A stretch of DNA of 64,000 bases from JANPPS01 sp964242575 (GTDB lineage: Bacteria > Pseudomonadota > Alphaproteobacteria > Acetobacterales > Acetobacteraceae). The stretch lies in the NCBI GenBank assembly GCA_964242575.1, contig CAXTCN010000008.1, forward strand, positions 34,898 to 98,897, in the 5' to 3' direction. The translations under genes were made by a program, and so were the position numbers. Positions 46,692 through 55,646 of this stretch are shown piece by piece. Numbering within the stretch: the first letter of the stretch is position 1; the number at the start of each line of letters is the position of its first letter. Below the pieces are notes generated by a model. It was not told the DNA's origin and searched no databases. It worked only from the letters and a program-made list of their open reading frames with translations.

Positions 46692-47717
46692 ATGGTTGAG
46701 TTTGCAATGACCCGGCGCGCGGCGTTGGCGGGACTGGGTGCGGCCGGGCTGCTGTCGCTGCCCGGACGGGCGCGCGCGGCGGCGCCGGGCCAGGTGAACG
46801 TGGGCTTCTTCCTGGAAACCAAGCCCACCATGATCGCCAAGGGCCTGGGCTGGTTCGACGAGGCCGCGCAGTCCAAGATGGCGTGGACCGAGTTCGGCAG
46901 CGGCGCAGAGATCAACACCGCGATGGTGGCCGGAAGCTGCGACATCGGCATGGCCACCGGATCGGTTGCGGTGGCGGCCGGGATTGCGCAGGGCCTGCCG
47001 TTCCAGTTGGTCGGCATGGTGGACAACATCGGCCCGGCCGAGGAGATGGTGGTGCGCACCAGCGCAGGACTGAGGGCGCCGGCGGACTTCAAGGGCAAGA
47101 AGCTTGCGACGCCGTTCGGTTCCACCAGCCATTTCCGGATGTTGGGCTTCCTTAGAACGAACGGCCTGACGCAGCGGGACGTGACGCTGCTGGACATGAA
47201 GCCGGCGGCGATCCAGGCGGCGTGGGCCAAGAACGAGATCGACGCCGCCTACCTCTGGTCCCCGGCCAAGAGCAAGCTGATCGAGGCAGGCGGCAGCCTG
47301 TATAAAACGTCCGAAACGCTGGAGCAGGCCGGCTACGTCGTGGCCGACCTGATTGTGGTGCGAACCGCGTTCGCGCAGTCCTACCCCGACGCGGTGGTGG
47401 GCTTCCTGAAGGCATACGGCCGCGCGCTGGACATGTGGCGGCAAAAGCCGGATGAGGCCGCCGAGATCGTGGGCCAGCAGGCTGGCGTGTCCACCGCGGT
47501 CGCCAAGGCGGATATGGAGCAGTATGACTTCGTGCCGCTGGCCGACCAGGCGAGCGAGCGCTGGCTGGGCGCCCCGGGCCAGCCCGGCCGCTTCGCCGCC
47601 ACTCTGAAAAGCACCGCCGACTTCCTGGTAGAGCAGCGCAGCATCCGCAATGCCCCGGGAATCGAGGCATTCCAAAAGGCGATCAACACCGAGTTCCTGC
47701 GCCGGGCAGTCGCCTGA
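46692..47717 (+). CDS. ABC binding protein, taurine-type (TauA/SsuA-like)
   Basis: A 341-aa periplasmic binding protein. The twin-Arg sequence MTRRAALAGLGAAGLLSL suggests Tat export. The mature part has VGFFLETKPTMIAKGLGWFD, the MVAGSCDIGMATGSVAV ligand region and NEIDAAYLWSPAKSKL, close to TauA. Start choice is ATG at 46692 with AAGGGG upstream, or ATG at 46707. The ligand is likely a small amine or sulfonate such as taurine, because a class III aminotransferase follows the ATPase. Confidence 0.87.
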   Translation: MVEFAMTRRAALAGLGAAGLLSLPGRARAAAPGQVNVGFFLETKPTMIAKGLGWFDEAAQSKMAWTEFGSGAEINTAMVAGSCDIGMATGSVAVAAGIAQGLPFQLVGMVDNIGPAEEMVVRTSAGLRAPADFKGKKLATPFGSTSHFRMLGFLRTNGLTQRDVTLLDMKPAAIQAAWAKNEIDAAYLWSPAKSKLIEAGGSLYKTSETLEQAGYVVADLIVVRTAFAQSYPDAVVGFLKAYGRALDMWRQKPDEAAEIVGQQAGVSTAVAKADMEQYDFVPLADQASERWLGAPGQPGRFAATLKSTADFLVEQRSIRNAPGIEAFQKAINTEFLRRAVA

Positions 47718-47719
47718 CC

Positions 47720-48508
47720 ATGCTGGCGGACCCGGCCTCCTCGTTCGTGAGCTTCGCCGGCGTCTCCGTCCAGTATGGCAACGGCGCGTCGGCGGTGCTG
47801 GCGCTGGACCGCGCGGACCTCGCCTTCGCCGAGGGCGAGTTCATCTGCATCGTCGGCCCGTCCGGCTGCGGCAAGACCACGCTGATGCAGACCTTGGCCG
47901 GGTTCCTGGCGCCGACCACTGGCAGCGTCAGCCTGGACGGGCGCGTGGTGGACGGGCCGGGACCGGAGCGCGGCGTGGTGTTCCAGCAGCCCGCGCTGTT
48001 CCCGTGGATGACGGTCGCGGGCAACGCCGGGTTCGGCCCACGGCTGCGCGGCAACAAGGAAACCGGCGCACGGGTCGAGCGCTGGCTGCGCACGGTCGGC
48101 CTGTGGGAGTTCCGCGAACGCTACCCCTATGAGCTGTCAGGCGGGATGCAACAGCGGCTCGCCATCGCCCGGGCGCTGTGCAACGAACCCAAGGTCCTGC
48201 TGATGGATGAGCCGTTTGGCGCACTGGACGCACTCACGCGGGAGCGCATGCAGGAGGAACTGCACGCGGTGTGGCGGCGCACCGGCATGACCGTCGTGTT
48301 CATAACCCACAGCGTCGAGGAGGCGGTGTATCTCGGCACCCAGGTCGTGGTGATGTCGCCGCGCCCCGGCCGCATCGTCGAGCGCATCCCCGTGCCGTTC
48401 GCCCGCGGCGCCGGCGACGCCAGCATCCGCACGGTCAAGAGCGCGCCGGATTTCGTGGCGATGCGCGAACAGGTGCTGTCGCTCATTTGGCAAATGGCGG
48501 AAGATTGA
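47720..48508 (+). CDS. ABC transporter ATPase, TauB/SsuB-like
   Basis: A 262-aa ATPase. Walker A is GPSGCGKTT, the signature is LSGGMQQR, Walker B is VLLMDEPFGALDALT, and ITHSVEEA carries the switch His. It begins 2 bp after the binding-protein stop and energises the two-permease importer. Confidence 0.93.
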   Translation: MLADPASSFVSFAGVSVQYGNGASAVLALDRADLAFAEGEFICIVGPSGCGKTTLMQTLAGFLAPTTGSVSLDGRVVDGPGPERGVVFQQPALFPWMTVAGNAGFGPRLRGNKETGARVERWLRTVGLWEFRERYPYELSGGMQQRLAIARALCNEPKVLLMDEPFGALDALTRERMQEELHAVWRRTGMTVVFITHSVEEAVYLGTQVVVMSPRPGRIVERIPVPFARGAGDASIRTVKSAPDFVAMREQVLSLIWQMAED

Positions 48509-48530
48509 GCGTCACCGGAGGAGCAGGCCC

Positions 48531-49928
48531 ATGGACACCAACACGCCCCCGAACTCATTGCACGCGCGGGACATCGCGTCGCTCGTGCACCAGCAGACCA
48601 ACCTCGACCACCACGCCCGCGACGGCGCCATCCTGATTGAGCGCGGCGAGGGCTGCCGGGTATGGGACACCGAAGGGCGCGAGTACATCGAGGCGATGGC
48701 CGGCCTGTGGTGCGCGAGCCTCGGGTTCAGCGAGCGTCGCCTGGCCGACGCGGCGCACCGGCAGATGCTGCAACTGCCGTACTACCACACGTTTTTCCAA
48801 AAGGGCCACACCCCGGCCGTCGAGTTGGCGGAGAAGCTGTTGTCCGTGGCGCCGCCCGGCATGGCGCGGGTGCTGTTCCAGTGCAGCGGGTCGGAGGCGA
48901 ACGACGCCGCCATCAAGTTGGCCTGGCTATACTGGGGCATGCAGGGCCAGCCCGGCCGCACCAAGATGATCGGCCGGGTGCGCGGCTACCACGGCAACAC
49001 CGTCGCAAGCGTCAGCCTATCCGGCCAACCGCACATGCACGTGGGGTTCAACCTGCCATTGCCCGGCTTTGTGCACGCTGACAACCCGAACTTCTACCAG
49101 TTTGGACAGGACGGCGAGACCGAGGAGGCGTTCAGCCAGCGCATGGCGGACAACTTGGAGGCGTTGATCCAGGCCGAGGGCCCGGACACCATCGCCGCGT
49201 TCTTCGCCGAGCCTGTGCAGGGCGGCGGCGGCGCCATCACCCCGCCGCGCGGCTATTTCGCGGCCATCCAGGCGGTGTTGCGCCGGCACGACATCCTGTT
49301 CATCGCCGACGAGGTCATCTGCGGCTTCGGGCGCACGGGCAACATGTGGGGGTGCGACACCTACGGCCTGCAGCCCGACATGGTGAGCTGCGCAAAACAA
49401 CTTTCGGCGGCGTACCAGCCGATTTCGGCGTTGATGGTGGGCGACCGGGTGCACGCCGCCATGCTGGAGGCGAGCCGCAAGCACGGCACGTTCGGCCACG
49501 GCTACACCTATGGCGGCCACCCCGTCGCCTGCGCCGTGGCGCTTGAGACGCTGCGCATCTATGAGGAGCGCGACATCGTTGGCCATGTCCGCACCGTGTC
49601 ACCGGCATTCCTGGACGGCCTTACAGCATTCGCGGGCCATCCGCTGGTGGGCGACGTGCGCGGGGTGGGGCTGATTGCCGGCGTGGAGCTGGTGCAGGAC
49701 AAGGCGACCCGGACCCCATTCCCAACAAGCGCCGGCGTGGGCCTGCGGGTGCAGGCTGGCTGCGAGGCGGCGGGGCTGATCGTGCGCGCCATCGGCGACC
49801 GCATCGCCTTCACGCCGCCGCTGATTATCGATGAGCCGGAGATCGCGGCGATGTGCGACCGGTTCGGCCAGGGTTTGGATGCGGCATGGGCAGGCTTGCG
49901 GGCTGAGCCGGGGTTGGCGGCGGAGTAA
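48531..49928 (+). CDS. Class III aminotransferase (taurine/beta-alanine:pyruvate type)
   Basis: A 465-aa PLP-dependent omega-aminotransferase. FQCSGSEANDAAIKLA binds the cofactor phosphate, RGYHGNT and FAEPVQGGGGA are typical, DEVICGFGRTG holds the PLP-pyridine Asp, and the Schiff-base Lys lies in SCAKQLSAAYQPISA. GGAGGAG sits before the ATG. As the last gene of the tau-type importer unit, it probably transfers the amine of the imported compound to pyruvate. Taurine is one option, but no sulfoacetaldehyde enzyme follows, so another amine is equally possible. Confidence 0.88.
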   Translation: MDTNTPPNSLHARDIASLVHQQTNLDHHARDGAILIERGEGCRVWDTEGREYIEAMAGLWCASLGFSERRLADAAHRQMLQLPYYHTFFQKGHTPAVELAEKLLSVAPPGMARVLFQCSGSEANDAAIKLAWLYWGMQGQPGRTKMIGRVRGYHGNTVASVSLSGQPHMHVGFNLPLPGFVHADNPNFYQFGQDGETEEAFSQRMADNLEALIQAEGPDTIAAFFAEPVQGGGGAITPPRGYFAAIQAVLRRHDILFIADEVICGFGRTGNMWGCDTYGLQPDMVSCAKQLSAAYQPISALMVGDRVHAAMLEASRKHGTFGHGYTYGGHPVACAVALETLRIYEERDIVGHVRTVSPAFLDGLTAFAGHPLVGDVRGVGLIAGVELVQDKATRTPFPTSAGVGLRVQAGCEAAGLIVRAIGDRIAFTPPLIIDEPEIAAMCDRFGQGLDAAWAGLRAEPGLAAE

Positions 49929-49979
49929 GCCGCGCCCGGATTTGCTGAACCCGCGGCCCGTATGTGCTAGGATAGCCCT

Positions 49980-50567
49980 ATGAGCGTTGCGATGAGAATC
50001 CCGGCCCATATGACCGCCGACGAGTTCCTGACCTGGAACCCGGGCGATGGCCGGATGTGGCAGCTGGTGGAAGGCGAGCCGCAGGCCATGGCGCCCACGA
50101 ACCGCACCCACGGCACGTTGCAGGGAACATTGGGCGGCCTGATCTGGAACCATCTTGAAGCCCAGGGGGGGCCGTGCGTGCTGGTGGTTACCCCGGGCGT
50201 GATCCCGCGCGTGCTGGCCGCCTCCAATGTGCGCATCCCGGACCTGGCGGTGACCTGTTCCGATTACGAAACCGAGCAGCCCGCGCTTGCCGACCCGGTG
50301 CTGATCATCGAGATCCTGTCGCCTAGCAACCAGGCCGAGACCTGGTCCAATGTCTGGACCTACACCACCATCCCGAGCGTTCAGGAAATCCTGGTGCTGC
50401 GCAGCGCGTCTATCGGCGCTGACGTGCTGCGCCGCCGGGCCGACGGTAGCTGGCCGCCGGAGCCGGACAGCGTCACCGATGGCGACCTGGCGTTGGACAG
50501 CATCGGCTTCCGCACGCCGCTGGCTGGCCTATACCGGGCCACCCGGCTGCGCCAGCCAATCAGTTAG
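49980..50567 (+). CDS. Uma2 family protein (DUF820)
   Basis: A 195-aa protein of the Uma2 family, which has a restriction-endonuclease-like fold. MTADEFLTWNPGDGRMWQLVEGEP is the usual start. RIPDLAVTCSDY followed by DPVLIIEILSPSNQ gives the D-ExK-like core, here without a clear Lys. These genes are common in cyanobacteria and alphaproteobacteria and are often duplicated, but their role is unresolved. It stands alone. Confidence 0.88.
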   Translation: MSVAMRIPAHMTADEFLTWNPGDGRMWQLVEGEPQAMAPTNRTHGTLQGTLGGLIWNHLEAQGGPCVLVVTPGVIPRVLAASNVRIPDLAVTCSDYETEQPALADPVLIIEILSPSNQAETWSNVWTYTTIPSVQEILVLRSASIGADVLRRRADGSWPPEPDSVTDGDLALDSIGFRTPLAGLYRATRLRQPIS

Positions 50568-50574
50568 GCGGCGC

Positions 50575-50901
50575 TTACCGGCCCTTGCCGCTTTGGCTAG
50601 CCCGGACGAGGTGCGGGCCAAGCCTGCCGGTCCCGGCCAGCGCCAGCATCCGGAAATCACTGACCAGTGACCACAGCGGATGGCCGAACGTCTCCGGCCG
50701 GTTGCCTTCCAGGAACAAATGGGCTCCCCATGCAGCGCCGTATCCAATGACCGGCGCAGCGACCAGCCAGCGCCAATCGGCAGTGGCCACGCCCATCGCC
50801 AGCGCTGAAAGCGCCAGCACACTGCCGCAATAATGCACCAGCCGTGTCGCAGGCCGGGCATGGGCACGGAGGTAACGCAGCCAGAACTCGCCATAAGTCA
50901 C
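50575..50901 (-). CDS. Mpo1-like (DUF962) membrane protein
   Basis: A 108-aa inner-membrane protein. The pattern FWLRYLRAHARPATRLVHYCGS, two hydrophobic helices (the second with APVIGYGAAWGAHLFLEGNRP), then TFGHPLWSLVSDFRML matches the Mpo1/YGL010w family. The yeast member is a dioxygenase acting on 2-hydroxy fatty acids, with conserved His residues also visible here (H23, H61, H74). The gene is near the end of the sugar unit on the same strand and may be transcribed with it. Confidence 0.83.
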   Translation of the reverse strand: MTYGEFWLRYLRAHARPATRLVHYCGSVLALSALAMGVATADWRWLVAAPVIGYGAAWGAHLFLEGNRPETFGHPLWSLVSDFRMLALAGTGRLGPHLVRASQSGKGR

Positions 50902-50959
50902 CGGGCGATGCTAGACCCGCTGGGGGAGTGGGCGCCACCTGTAAAACTTCCTATCAGTT

Positions 50960-51826
50960 TCAAAGCCGGTAGAACACGGCCGCGGTCCCGCCAAAAATCA
51001 AACCCCGGTCCCGCGCAGGGGCCATGGCGTTCGCCAGGTCGCGCCATCCCGCATAGGTGCCGGCCAGGTTCAGCACCGGCCAGTCGCTGCCCCACATCAC
51101 CCGCTCGGGTCCGAAACAGCCGATGACGTGGTCTGCATACCGGCGGATGTCGTCCAGGGTCCAATCCGCGGCCGCCTCGGTCAGCAGGCCGGACAGCTTG
51201 CAGAACGCCGGGGTTTCCCTCGCCAGCCGGGCGATGCTCGTGGTCCAGGGCACGTATGCCCCGGCCCGGATGTCCGGCTTGCCCGCGTGGTCGATCACGA
51301 CGCTGAGTTCCGGGACGCGGTGCATGACGGTCAGCAGGGCGTCCAGGTGCTGCGGCCGCACCAGCGCGTCCAGGCTGAGCCGCGCCGACGCCATCGCCCG
51401 CAACGCCGGCCGCACGTCGTCGCGCAAAATCCACCCGGGGTCGGCCAGGTCATGCAGCATGGGGCGCAACCCCTTCAGCAGCGGGTCCGCCGCGAGCCGG
51501 GCCACCTGGTCCGGAGCGGACGCCGCCGCCAGGTCCGACCACCCGACCACGCCGGCCACCAAACCGTCCGACGCGCGTGCCGTTTGCAGCATGAACGCCG
51601 TTTCGGCCTCGGTCGGCGCCGCTTGGACCAGGATCGTGGCGGTGATATCGCCCAGCAACGGGCGCAGGTCATCCAGCGTGTAGTCGCGGTGGATCGGCAA
51701 GTCGGGCGTGAGCCAGCCGTAGTCGCCGCGGTCCAGCCGCCAGACGTGGTGGTGAGCGTCGACCCGTATCAGGCTGGCACCGGCGCATGTGCCGGGATCA
51801 GGCCAAGGCCGCGCAGCTCCGCCCAC
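50960..51826 (-). CDS. Amidohydrolase family 2, sugar lactonase-like
   Basis: A TIM-barrel hydrolase of the family that includes L-fucono- and L-rhamnono-lactonases. RVDAHHHVW is the N-terminal metal site, LRPMLHDL and VVIDHAGKP carry further His residues, and MWGSDWPV has the conserved Asp. The start is uncertain. GTG at 51826 (288 aa) is the nearest standard codon, but it overlaps the aldo/keto reductase by 58 bp and adds a tail before the conserved RVDAHHH. A CTG at 51772, overlapping the upstream stop as CTGA, would give a cleaner N-terminus (270 aa). It probably opens the lactone made by the neighbouring dehydrogenase. Confidence 0.8.
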   Translation of the reverse strand: MGGAARPWPDPGTCAGASLIRVDAHHHVWRLDRGDYGWLTPDLPIHRDYTLDDLRPLLGDITATILVQAAPTEAETAFMLQTARASDGLVAGVVGWSDLAAASAPDQVARLAADPLLKGLRPMLHDLADPGWILRDDVRPALRAMASARLSLDALVRPQHLDALLTVMHRVPELSVVIDHAGKPDIRAGAYVPWTTSIARLARETPAFCKLSGLLTEAAADWTLDDIRRYADHVIGCFGPERVMWGSDWPVLNLAGTYAGWRDLANAMAPARDRGLIFGGTAAVFYRL

Positions 51827-52743
51827 AAATCCGGCGGCGTTGCCGTCATCAGGGCCGCATTCTGGCTGACTTCCGCGGCCGTCCGCCCGCCCGGGATCAC
51901 TGCGGCGACAACCGGGTGGGCCACGCAGAACTGCAGGGCGGCCGTCCGCAGGTCCACGCCGTGTCGCTGGCATACCGCGGCCAGTTGGTCCCGCCGCGCG
52001 ATCAGGCCAGCGGGCGCGGGCTCGTAGTTGTAAGTGCTGCCGCCCGCCAGCAGGCCGGAGTTGTAGGGGCCTCCCACCACCACCGATACGCCGCGCGCCT
52101 CGCACTGCGGCAGCAGCGTGTCGAGCGCCCCGGTGTCCAACAGGGTATACCGCCCGGCCAGCAGGAAAACGTCAGGGTCGGCGGCCTCCAGCGCGCGCAG
52201 GCAGGGTTCAACCAGGTTGACGCCCAATCCCCACGCCCGGATTACTCCCTCGTCCCGCAACTGGGTGAGCGCCGGGGCAGCGCCCGCTATGGCCGCGTTG
52301 AAATGCTCGGTCCAAGCCGGACCGTGCGTGTCGGCGCCGATGTCGTGGATGTAAACAATATTGATGCGCGCCAGGCCGAGGCGCTGGAGGCTGTCCTCGA
52401 TTGACCGCGGCGCGCCGTCGGCCGAGTAGTCAAAGCGCGGCTCGAACGGCAGCCCGTCCATGAAATTGAGGCGTTCGCGCGCCGGCGTGCCGGCCGGCGC
52501 AAGCATCCGGCCGACTTTGGTCGAGAGCATGAACTCGTCGCGCGGCCGGCACCGCAACGCCGCGCCGAACCGGTGTTCAGACAGCCCGAACCCGTAGAAC
52601 GGCGCGGTGTCGAAGTGCCTCACCCCAGTTTGCCAAGCGGCCTCGAGCGCCGCGCGGGCATCCTCGTCCGACACCGGTTGGAACAGGTTCCCCAGCGGCG
52701 CTCCCCCGCAGCCGAGCGGACCCGGAGGGCGGTAACGGCGCAT
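51769..52743 (-). CDS. Aldo/keto reductase, aldose dehydrogenase-like
   Basis: A 324-aa (beta/alpha)8 oxidoreductase using NAD(P). Catalytic residues appear as FDTAPFYG (Asp, Tyr), STKVG (Lys) and YIHDIG (His). The GNLFQPVSDEDARAALEAAW start is typical of the D-threo-aldose/L-fucose dehydrogenase group. It is fourth in a minus-strand unit after ATPase, permease and binding protein, and is followed by a lactonase-like gene. That suggests oxidation of a free sugar to its lactone. Confidence 0.87.
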   Translation of the reverse strand: MRRYRPPGPLGCGGAPLGNLFQPVSDEDARAALEAAWQTGVRHFDTAPFYGFGLSEHRFGAALRCRPRDEFMLSTKVGRMLAPAGTPARERLNFMDGLPFEPRFDYSADGAPRSIEDSLQRLGLARINIVYIHDIGADTHGPAWTEHFNAAIAGAAPALTQLRDEGVIRAWGLGVNLVEPCLRALEAADPDVFLLAGRYTLLDTGALDTLLPQCEARGVSVVVGGPYNSGLLAGGSTYNYEPAPAGLIARRDQLAAVCQRHGVDLRTAALQFCVAHPVVAAVIPGGRTAAEVSQNAALMTATPPDLWAELRGLGLIPAHAPVPA

Positions 52744-52749
52744 CGGGCG

Positions 52750-53688
52750 CTACTTGGCGGGCAGGAACTGCGCCGCGTTCGCCTTCGTCACCACGTCCAG
52801 GCCAACATAGGTCACGGGCGGGACCGGCTTGCCCTGGCGCAACGCCAGCAGCAGGTCCATGGCCTTGGCGCCCATCTCGGCCGGCCGTTGCCCCACCAGC
52901 GCCTGCGCGTAGCCGTCCCGCAGCAGCTCCACCTCGATGGGCAGGTTGTCCGGCATCACCAAAGCAAGGTTGCCGCTGTCATAGGCCTTGCGATTGGCGT
53001 TGACGAAACCCTTGTAGGCCTCCGGCGCGAACAGCGCCCAGCCGCCGACCGGCGCCACCGCGCGCGCCTCGGGGTTGGCCTGCATCTGGTCCGCGAGCTG
53101 CTGGTTGGCCAGCGCCGCGTCATCGTTGCAGAACGACGGCGAGCCCGGCGCCAGCTTCCACCCGGCACCCTGCAGCGCCTCGTTCAGCCCAGCCAGGCGC
53201 TCGTTCAGGTTGGCCGCCGCCGGGCCGCCGGACTGGCTGATGTACAGGCCCGGCTTCGGCTGCACCTTGATGATCTGGCGTCCAAGCTCGCGGCCCATCT
53301 CCATGTTGTTGGTGCCGACATACGCCTGACGCGCGCTGCTGGGGCTGTCGGCGTCGAAGGTGATGACCGCGAGTCCGGCGTCCCGTGCCTGCTTGATGAC
53401 GCCCACGACGCTGTCCGCGTCGGCCGCCGCGATGGCCAGGCCGTGCACGCCTTGGGTAATCAGGTCCTGGATGATCTGCACCTGGGTCGCGGGTTCGTGC
53501 TCCGCAGGGCCGCGATAGACGCACTCGACGCCAATTTCCTTGGCGCGCTGCATGCAGCCGTCACGGGACAGGTCGAAATACGGGTTGTTCATGCCCTTCG
53601 GCACAATGGCGAAGCGCATGGTCTGCGCGTGCGCCGAGCCGCCGAGCAGCGCAGCGACGGCCGTGAGGGCGAGCAGGATAGGGCGCAT
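52750..53688 (-). CDS. Sugar-binding periplasmic protein 2
   Basis: A 312-aa RbsB-type binding protein with a clear signal peptide (ILLALTAVAALLGGSAHAQ). TMRFAIVPKGMNNPYFDLSRDGC is the ligand-facing start, and VHGLAIAAADADSVVGVI, VITFDADSP and YVGTNNMEMGRELG are family marks. The ATG at 53688 fits the signal peptide. Six bp separate it from the reductase gene. Confidence 0.92.
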   Translation of the reverse strand: MRPILLALTAVAALLGGSAHAQTMRFAIVPKGMNNPYFDLSRDGCMQRAKEIGVECVYRGPAEHEPATQVQIIQDLITQGVHGLAIAAADADSVVGVIKQARDAGLAVITFDADSPSSARQAYVGTNNMEMGRELGRQIIKVQPKPGLYISQSGGPAAANLNERLAGLNEALQGAGWKLAPGSPSFCNDDAALANQQLADQMQANPEARAVAPVGGWALFAPEAYKGFVNANRKAYDSGNLALVMPDNLPIEVELLRDGYAQALVGQRPAEMGAKAMDLLLALRQGKPVPPVTYVGLDVVTKANAAQFLPAK

Positions 53689-53721
53689 GACGTTTCCTCT
53701 GGGTTGGATTTTTGGCGCCAA

Positions 53722-54744
53722 TCAGCCCGCCCGGGTCCGCAGGCGGTCCACCAGTACGGCGAGAATGATAATGAGGCCGATCAGCGCGTCCTGCCAATAG
53801 GCATCGACCCGGCCGAGCACCAGGCCGTTGCGGATCACCTCGATCAGCGCGCTGCCCACCACGGCGCCAAGCGGCCCGCCAGCGCCGCCCGCAAGGTTCG
53901 CGCCGCCGATGACCGAGGCCGCGATCACCCGAAGCTCGTAGCCGTTGGCGAGGTTGGCGGGCGCCGAACCCAGCCACCCCGCCAACAGGATGCCAGCCAG
54001 GCCCGCCGAAAGGCTGCACAGCACGTAGGCGCTGATTTTCACCCGGGCGACCCGCACGCCGGTCCGCGTGGCGGCCATCTCGTTGCCGCCGACCGCATAG
54101 AGGTGCCGCCCCCAACGGGTATGGCGCAGCACGATCCCGAGCGCCACCGCAAGGCCCAACATATACAGCGTGGGCGCCGGCAGCCCGCCGATCCGGCCAT
54201 TGGTCAGCGCCAGGAAGTCCGCCACGTAAGGCCCGCTCGGCCCCTGGCCGCGCCCCTGGGTGATGACGTAGGTGAGGCCCCGGCAGATCGACAGCATACC
54301 GAGCGTGGTGACGAACGGCGACAGGCCGATCCGCGCCACCAGCAAGCCATTCACCAGGCCGATGGCCGCGGCCAGCAGCAGCCCCAGCACGATGGGCAGC
54401 ACGAGTTGCGCGTACGGCACGGCCGCCAGCGGCGTGGTGCCCAGCCAGCGCATCAGCAGCATGCACGAGACCGCCACCAACGCCGTCACCGACCCGACCG
54501 ACAAATCGATCCCGCCGGTTATGATGACGCAGGTCATGCCCAGCGAAATGAGCGCGACGTAGCTAAAGTTGCGGGCGATGTTCTGCAGGTTGCCCGGCGA
54601 CAGGAAGTTGCCGGCCAAGGTCGCCACCAGCGCGGTGATGAGGATAAGCGACAGCGTGGCGTATGCCGTCTGCCCGGCAAAGAAGCCGCTGCGATACCAG
54701 GGCGCCGTACCGATGTTCTCGAACCCGGCCACCTTGCCCGACAT
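53722..54744 (-). CDS. Sugar ABC transporter permease 2 (RbsC-like)
   Basis: A 340-aa inner-membrane permease. VIITGGIDLSVGSVTALVA, SPFVTTLGMLSICRGL and GGNEMAATRTGVRV are family motifs, and SVIGGANLAGGAGGPLGAVVG lies near the end. It follows the ATPase gene by 3 bp. Confidence 0.92.
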   Translation of the reverse strand: MSGKVAGFENIGTAPWYRSGFFAGQTAYATLSLILITALVATLAGNFLSPGNLQNIARNFSYVALISLGMTCVIITGGIDLSVGSVTALVAVSCMLLMRWLGTTPLAAVPYAQLVLPIVLGLLLAAAIGLVNGLLVARIGLSPFVTTLGMLSICRGLTYVITQGRGQGPSGPYVADFLALTNGRIGGLPAPTLYMLGLAVALGIVLRHTRWGRHLYAVGGNEMAATRTGVRVARVKISAYVLCSLSAGLAGILLAGWLGSAPANLANGYELRVIAASVIGGANLAGGAGGPLGAVVGSALIEVIRNGLVLGRVDAYWQDALIGLIIILAVLVDRLRTRAG

Positions 54745-54747
54745 GCG

Positions 54748-55509
54748 CTATGCCGCCTCCAACGCGCCGGTGATGAGGCTCGTGACCTCCTCTGGCGACG
54801 ACGACGCCACCAGCTTGTCCGCGACCTTGCGGCCCCGGCGCAGCACCGCCACCCGGTCGCACACCGCGAACACGTCCGGCATCCGGTGGCTGATGAGCAC
54901 GACCGCGGTGCCGCTGTCGCGCAGCCGGCGGATCAGGTCCAGCACTTCGGCCACCTGCCGTACCGAGATGGCGGCGGTCGGCTCGTCCATCAGCACCAAC
55001 TTGCAACGGGCGAGCCGGGTGCGGGCGATGGCGACCGCTTGGCGCTGGCCGCCGCTCATGCTGCGCACCAGGTCCCCGGCGCGGGTCTCGCTTTTCAGCT
55101 CCTGGAACAACTCGGCGGCGCGGCGGTTCATGCCGGCGTGGTCCAGCACGCGGAACGGGCCGAGGCTCCGGGTAAGCTCACGGCCCAGGAACACGTTGGC
55201 CGCCGCGGTGAGGTTCTCGGCGATGGCGAGGTCCTGGTACAGCACCTCGATCCCGGCTGCGCGCGCAGCGGCCGGGCCATCGAAGCGGACCAGGACGCCG
55301 TCCAGCCGGATATCGCCCTCGGTGGGCGGGAAGTTGCCGGCGATGATTTTGGTGAGGGTGCTTTTGCCGGCGCCGTTGTCACCCATCAGCCCCAGCGTCT
55401 CGCCAGGCCGGATCATGAGGTCCACGCCGTCCAGCGCCCGCACCGCGCCGAACGAGCAGGCGATGCCATTCAGTTGCAGCAGCGGCACATTGGCCGGCAC
55501 GGGTTGCAC
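54748..55509 (-). CDS. Sugar ABC transporter ATPase, single domain
   Basis: A 253-aa ATPase with one nucleotide-binding domain, unlike the fused double ATPase of the other sugar importer in the window. Walker A is GDNGAGKST, the signature is MSGGQRQAVAIA, and Walker B is LVLMDEPTAAIS. It starts at a GTG at 55509, with TGGAGG upstream. It must act as a dimer. First gene of the minus-strand sugar unit, so the promoter should lie in 55510-55646, shared with the divergent DUF1003 gene. Confidence 0.92.
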   Translation of the reverse strand: MQPVPANVPLLQLNGIACSFGAVRALDGVDLMIRPGETLGLMGDNGAGKSTLTKIIAGNFPPTEGDIRLDGVLVRFDGPAAARAAGIEVLYQDLAIAENLTAAANVFLGRELTRSLGPFRVLDHAGMNRRAAELFQELKSETRAGDLVRSMSGGQRQAVAIARTRLARCKLVLMDEPTAAISVRQVAEVLDLIRRLRDSGTAVVLISHRMPDVFAVCDRVAVLRRGRKVADKLVASSSPEEVTSLITGALEAA

Positions 55510-55646
55510 GACTTTCCTCCAGGCGCCGGGCCTGCGCCGGACATCCGCGTGAAGCCTGCCGTGGGTGGGAAGCGAAGTCTAGCCCCAGCCGCCCGCAGTT
55601 GGACTACACTGGCGTATCGGGCCGTGGTGGCAGGAAGGGAGCGCTT

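Noticed and set aside
49980..50567. The Uma2-family gene as part of a defence system
   Set aside because: It stands alone, Uma2 genes are widespread and often neutral in context, and no partner defence gene is near.
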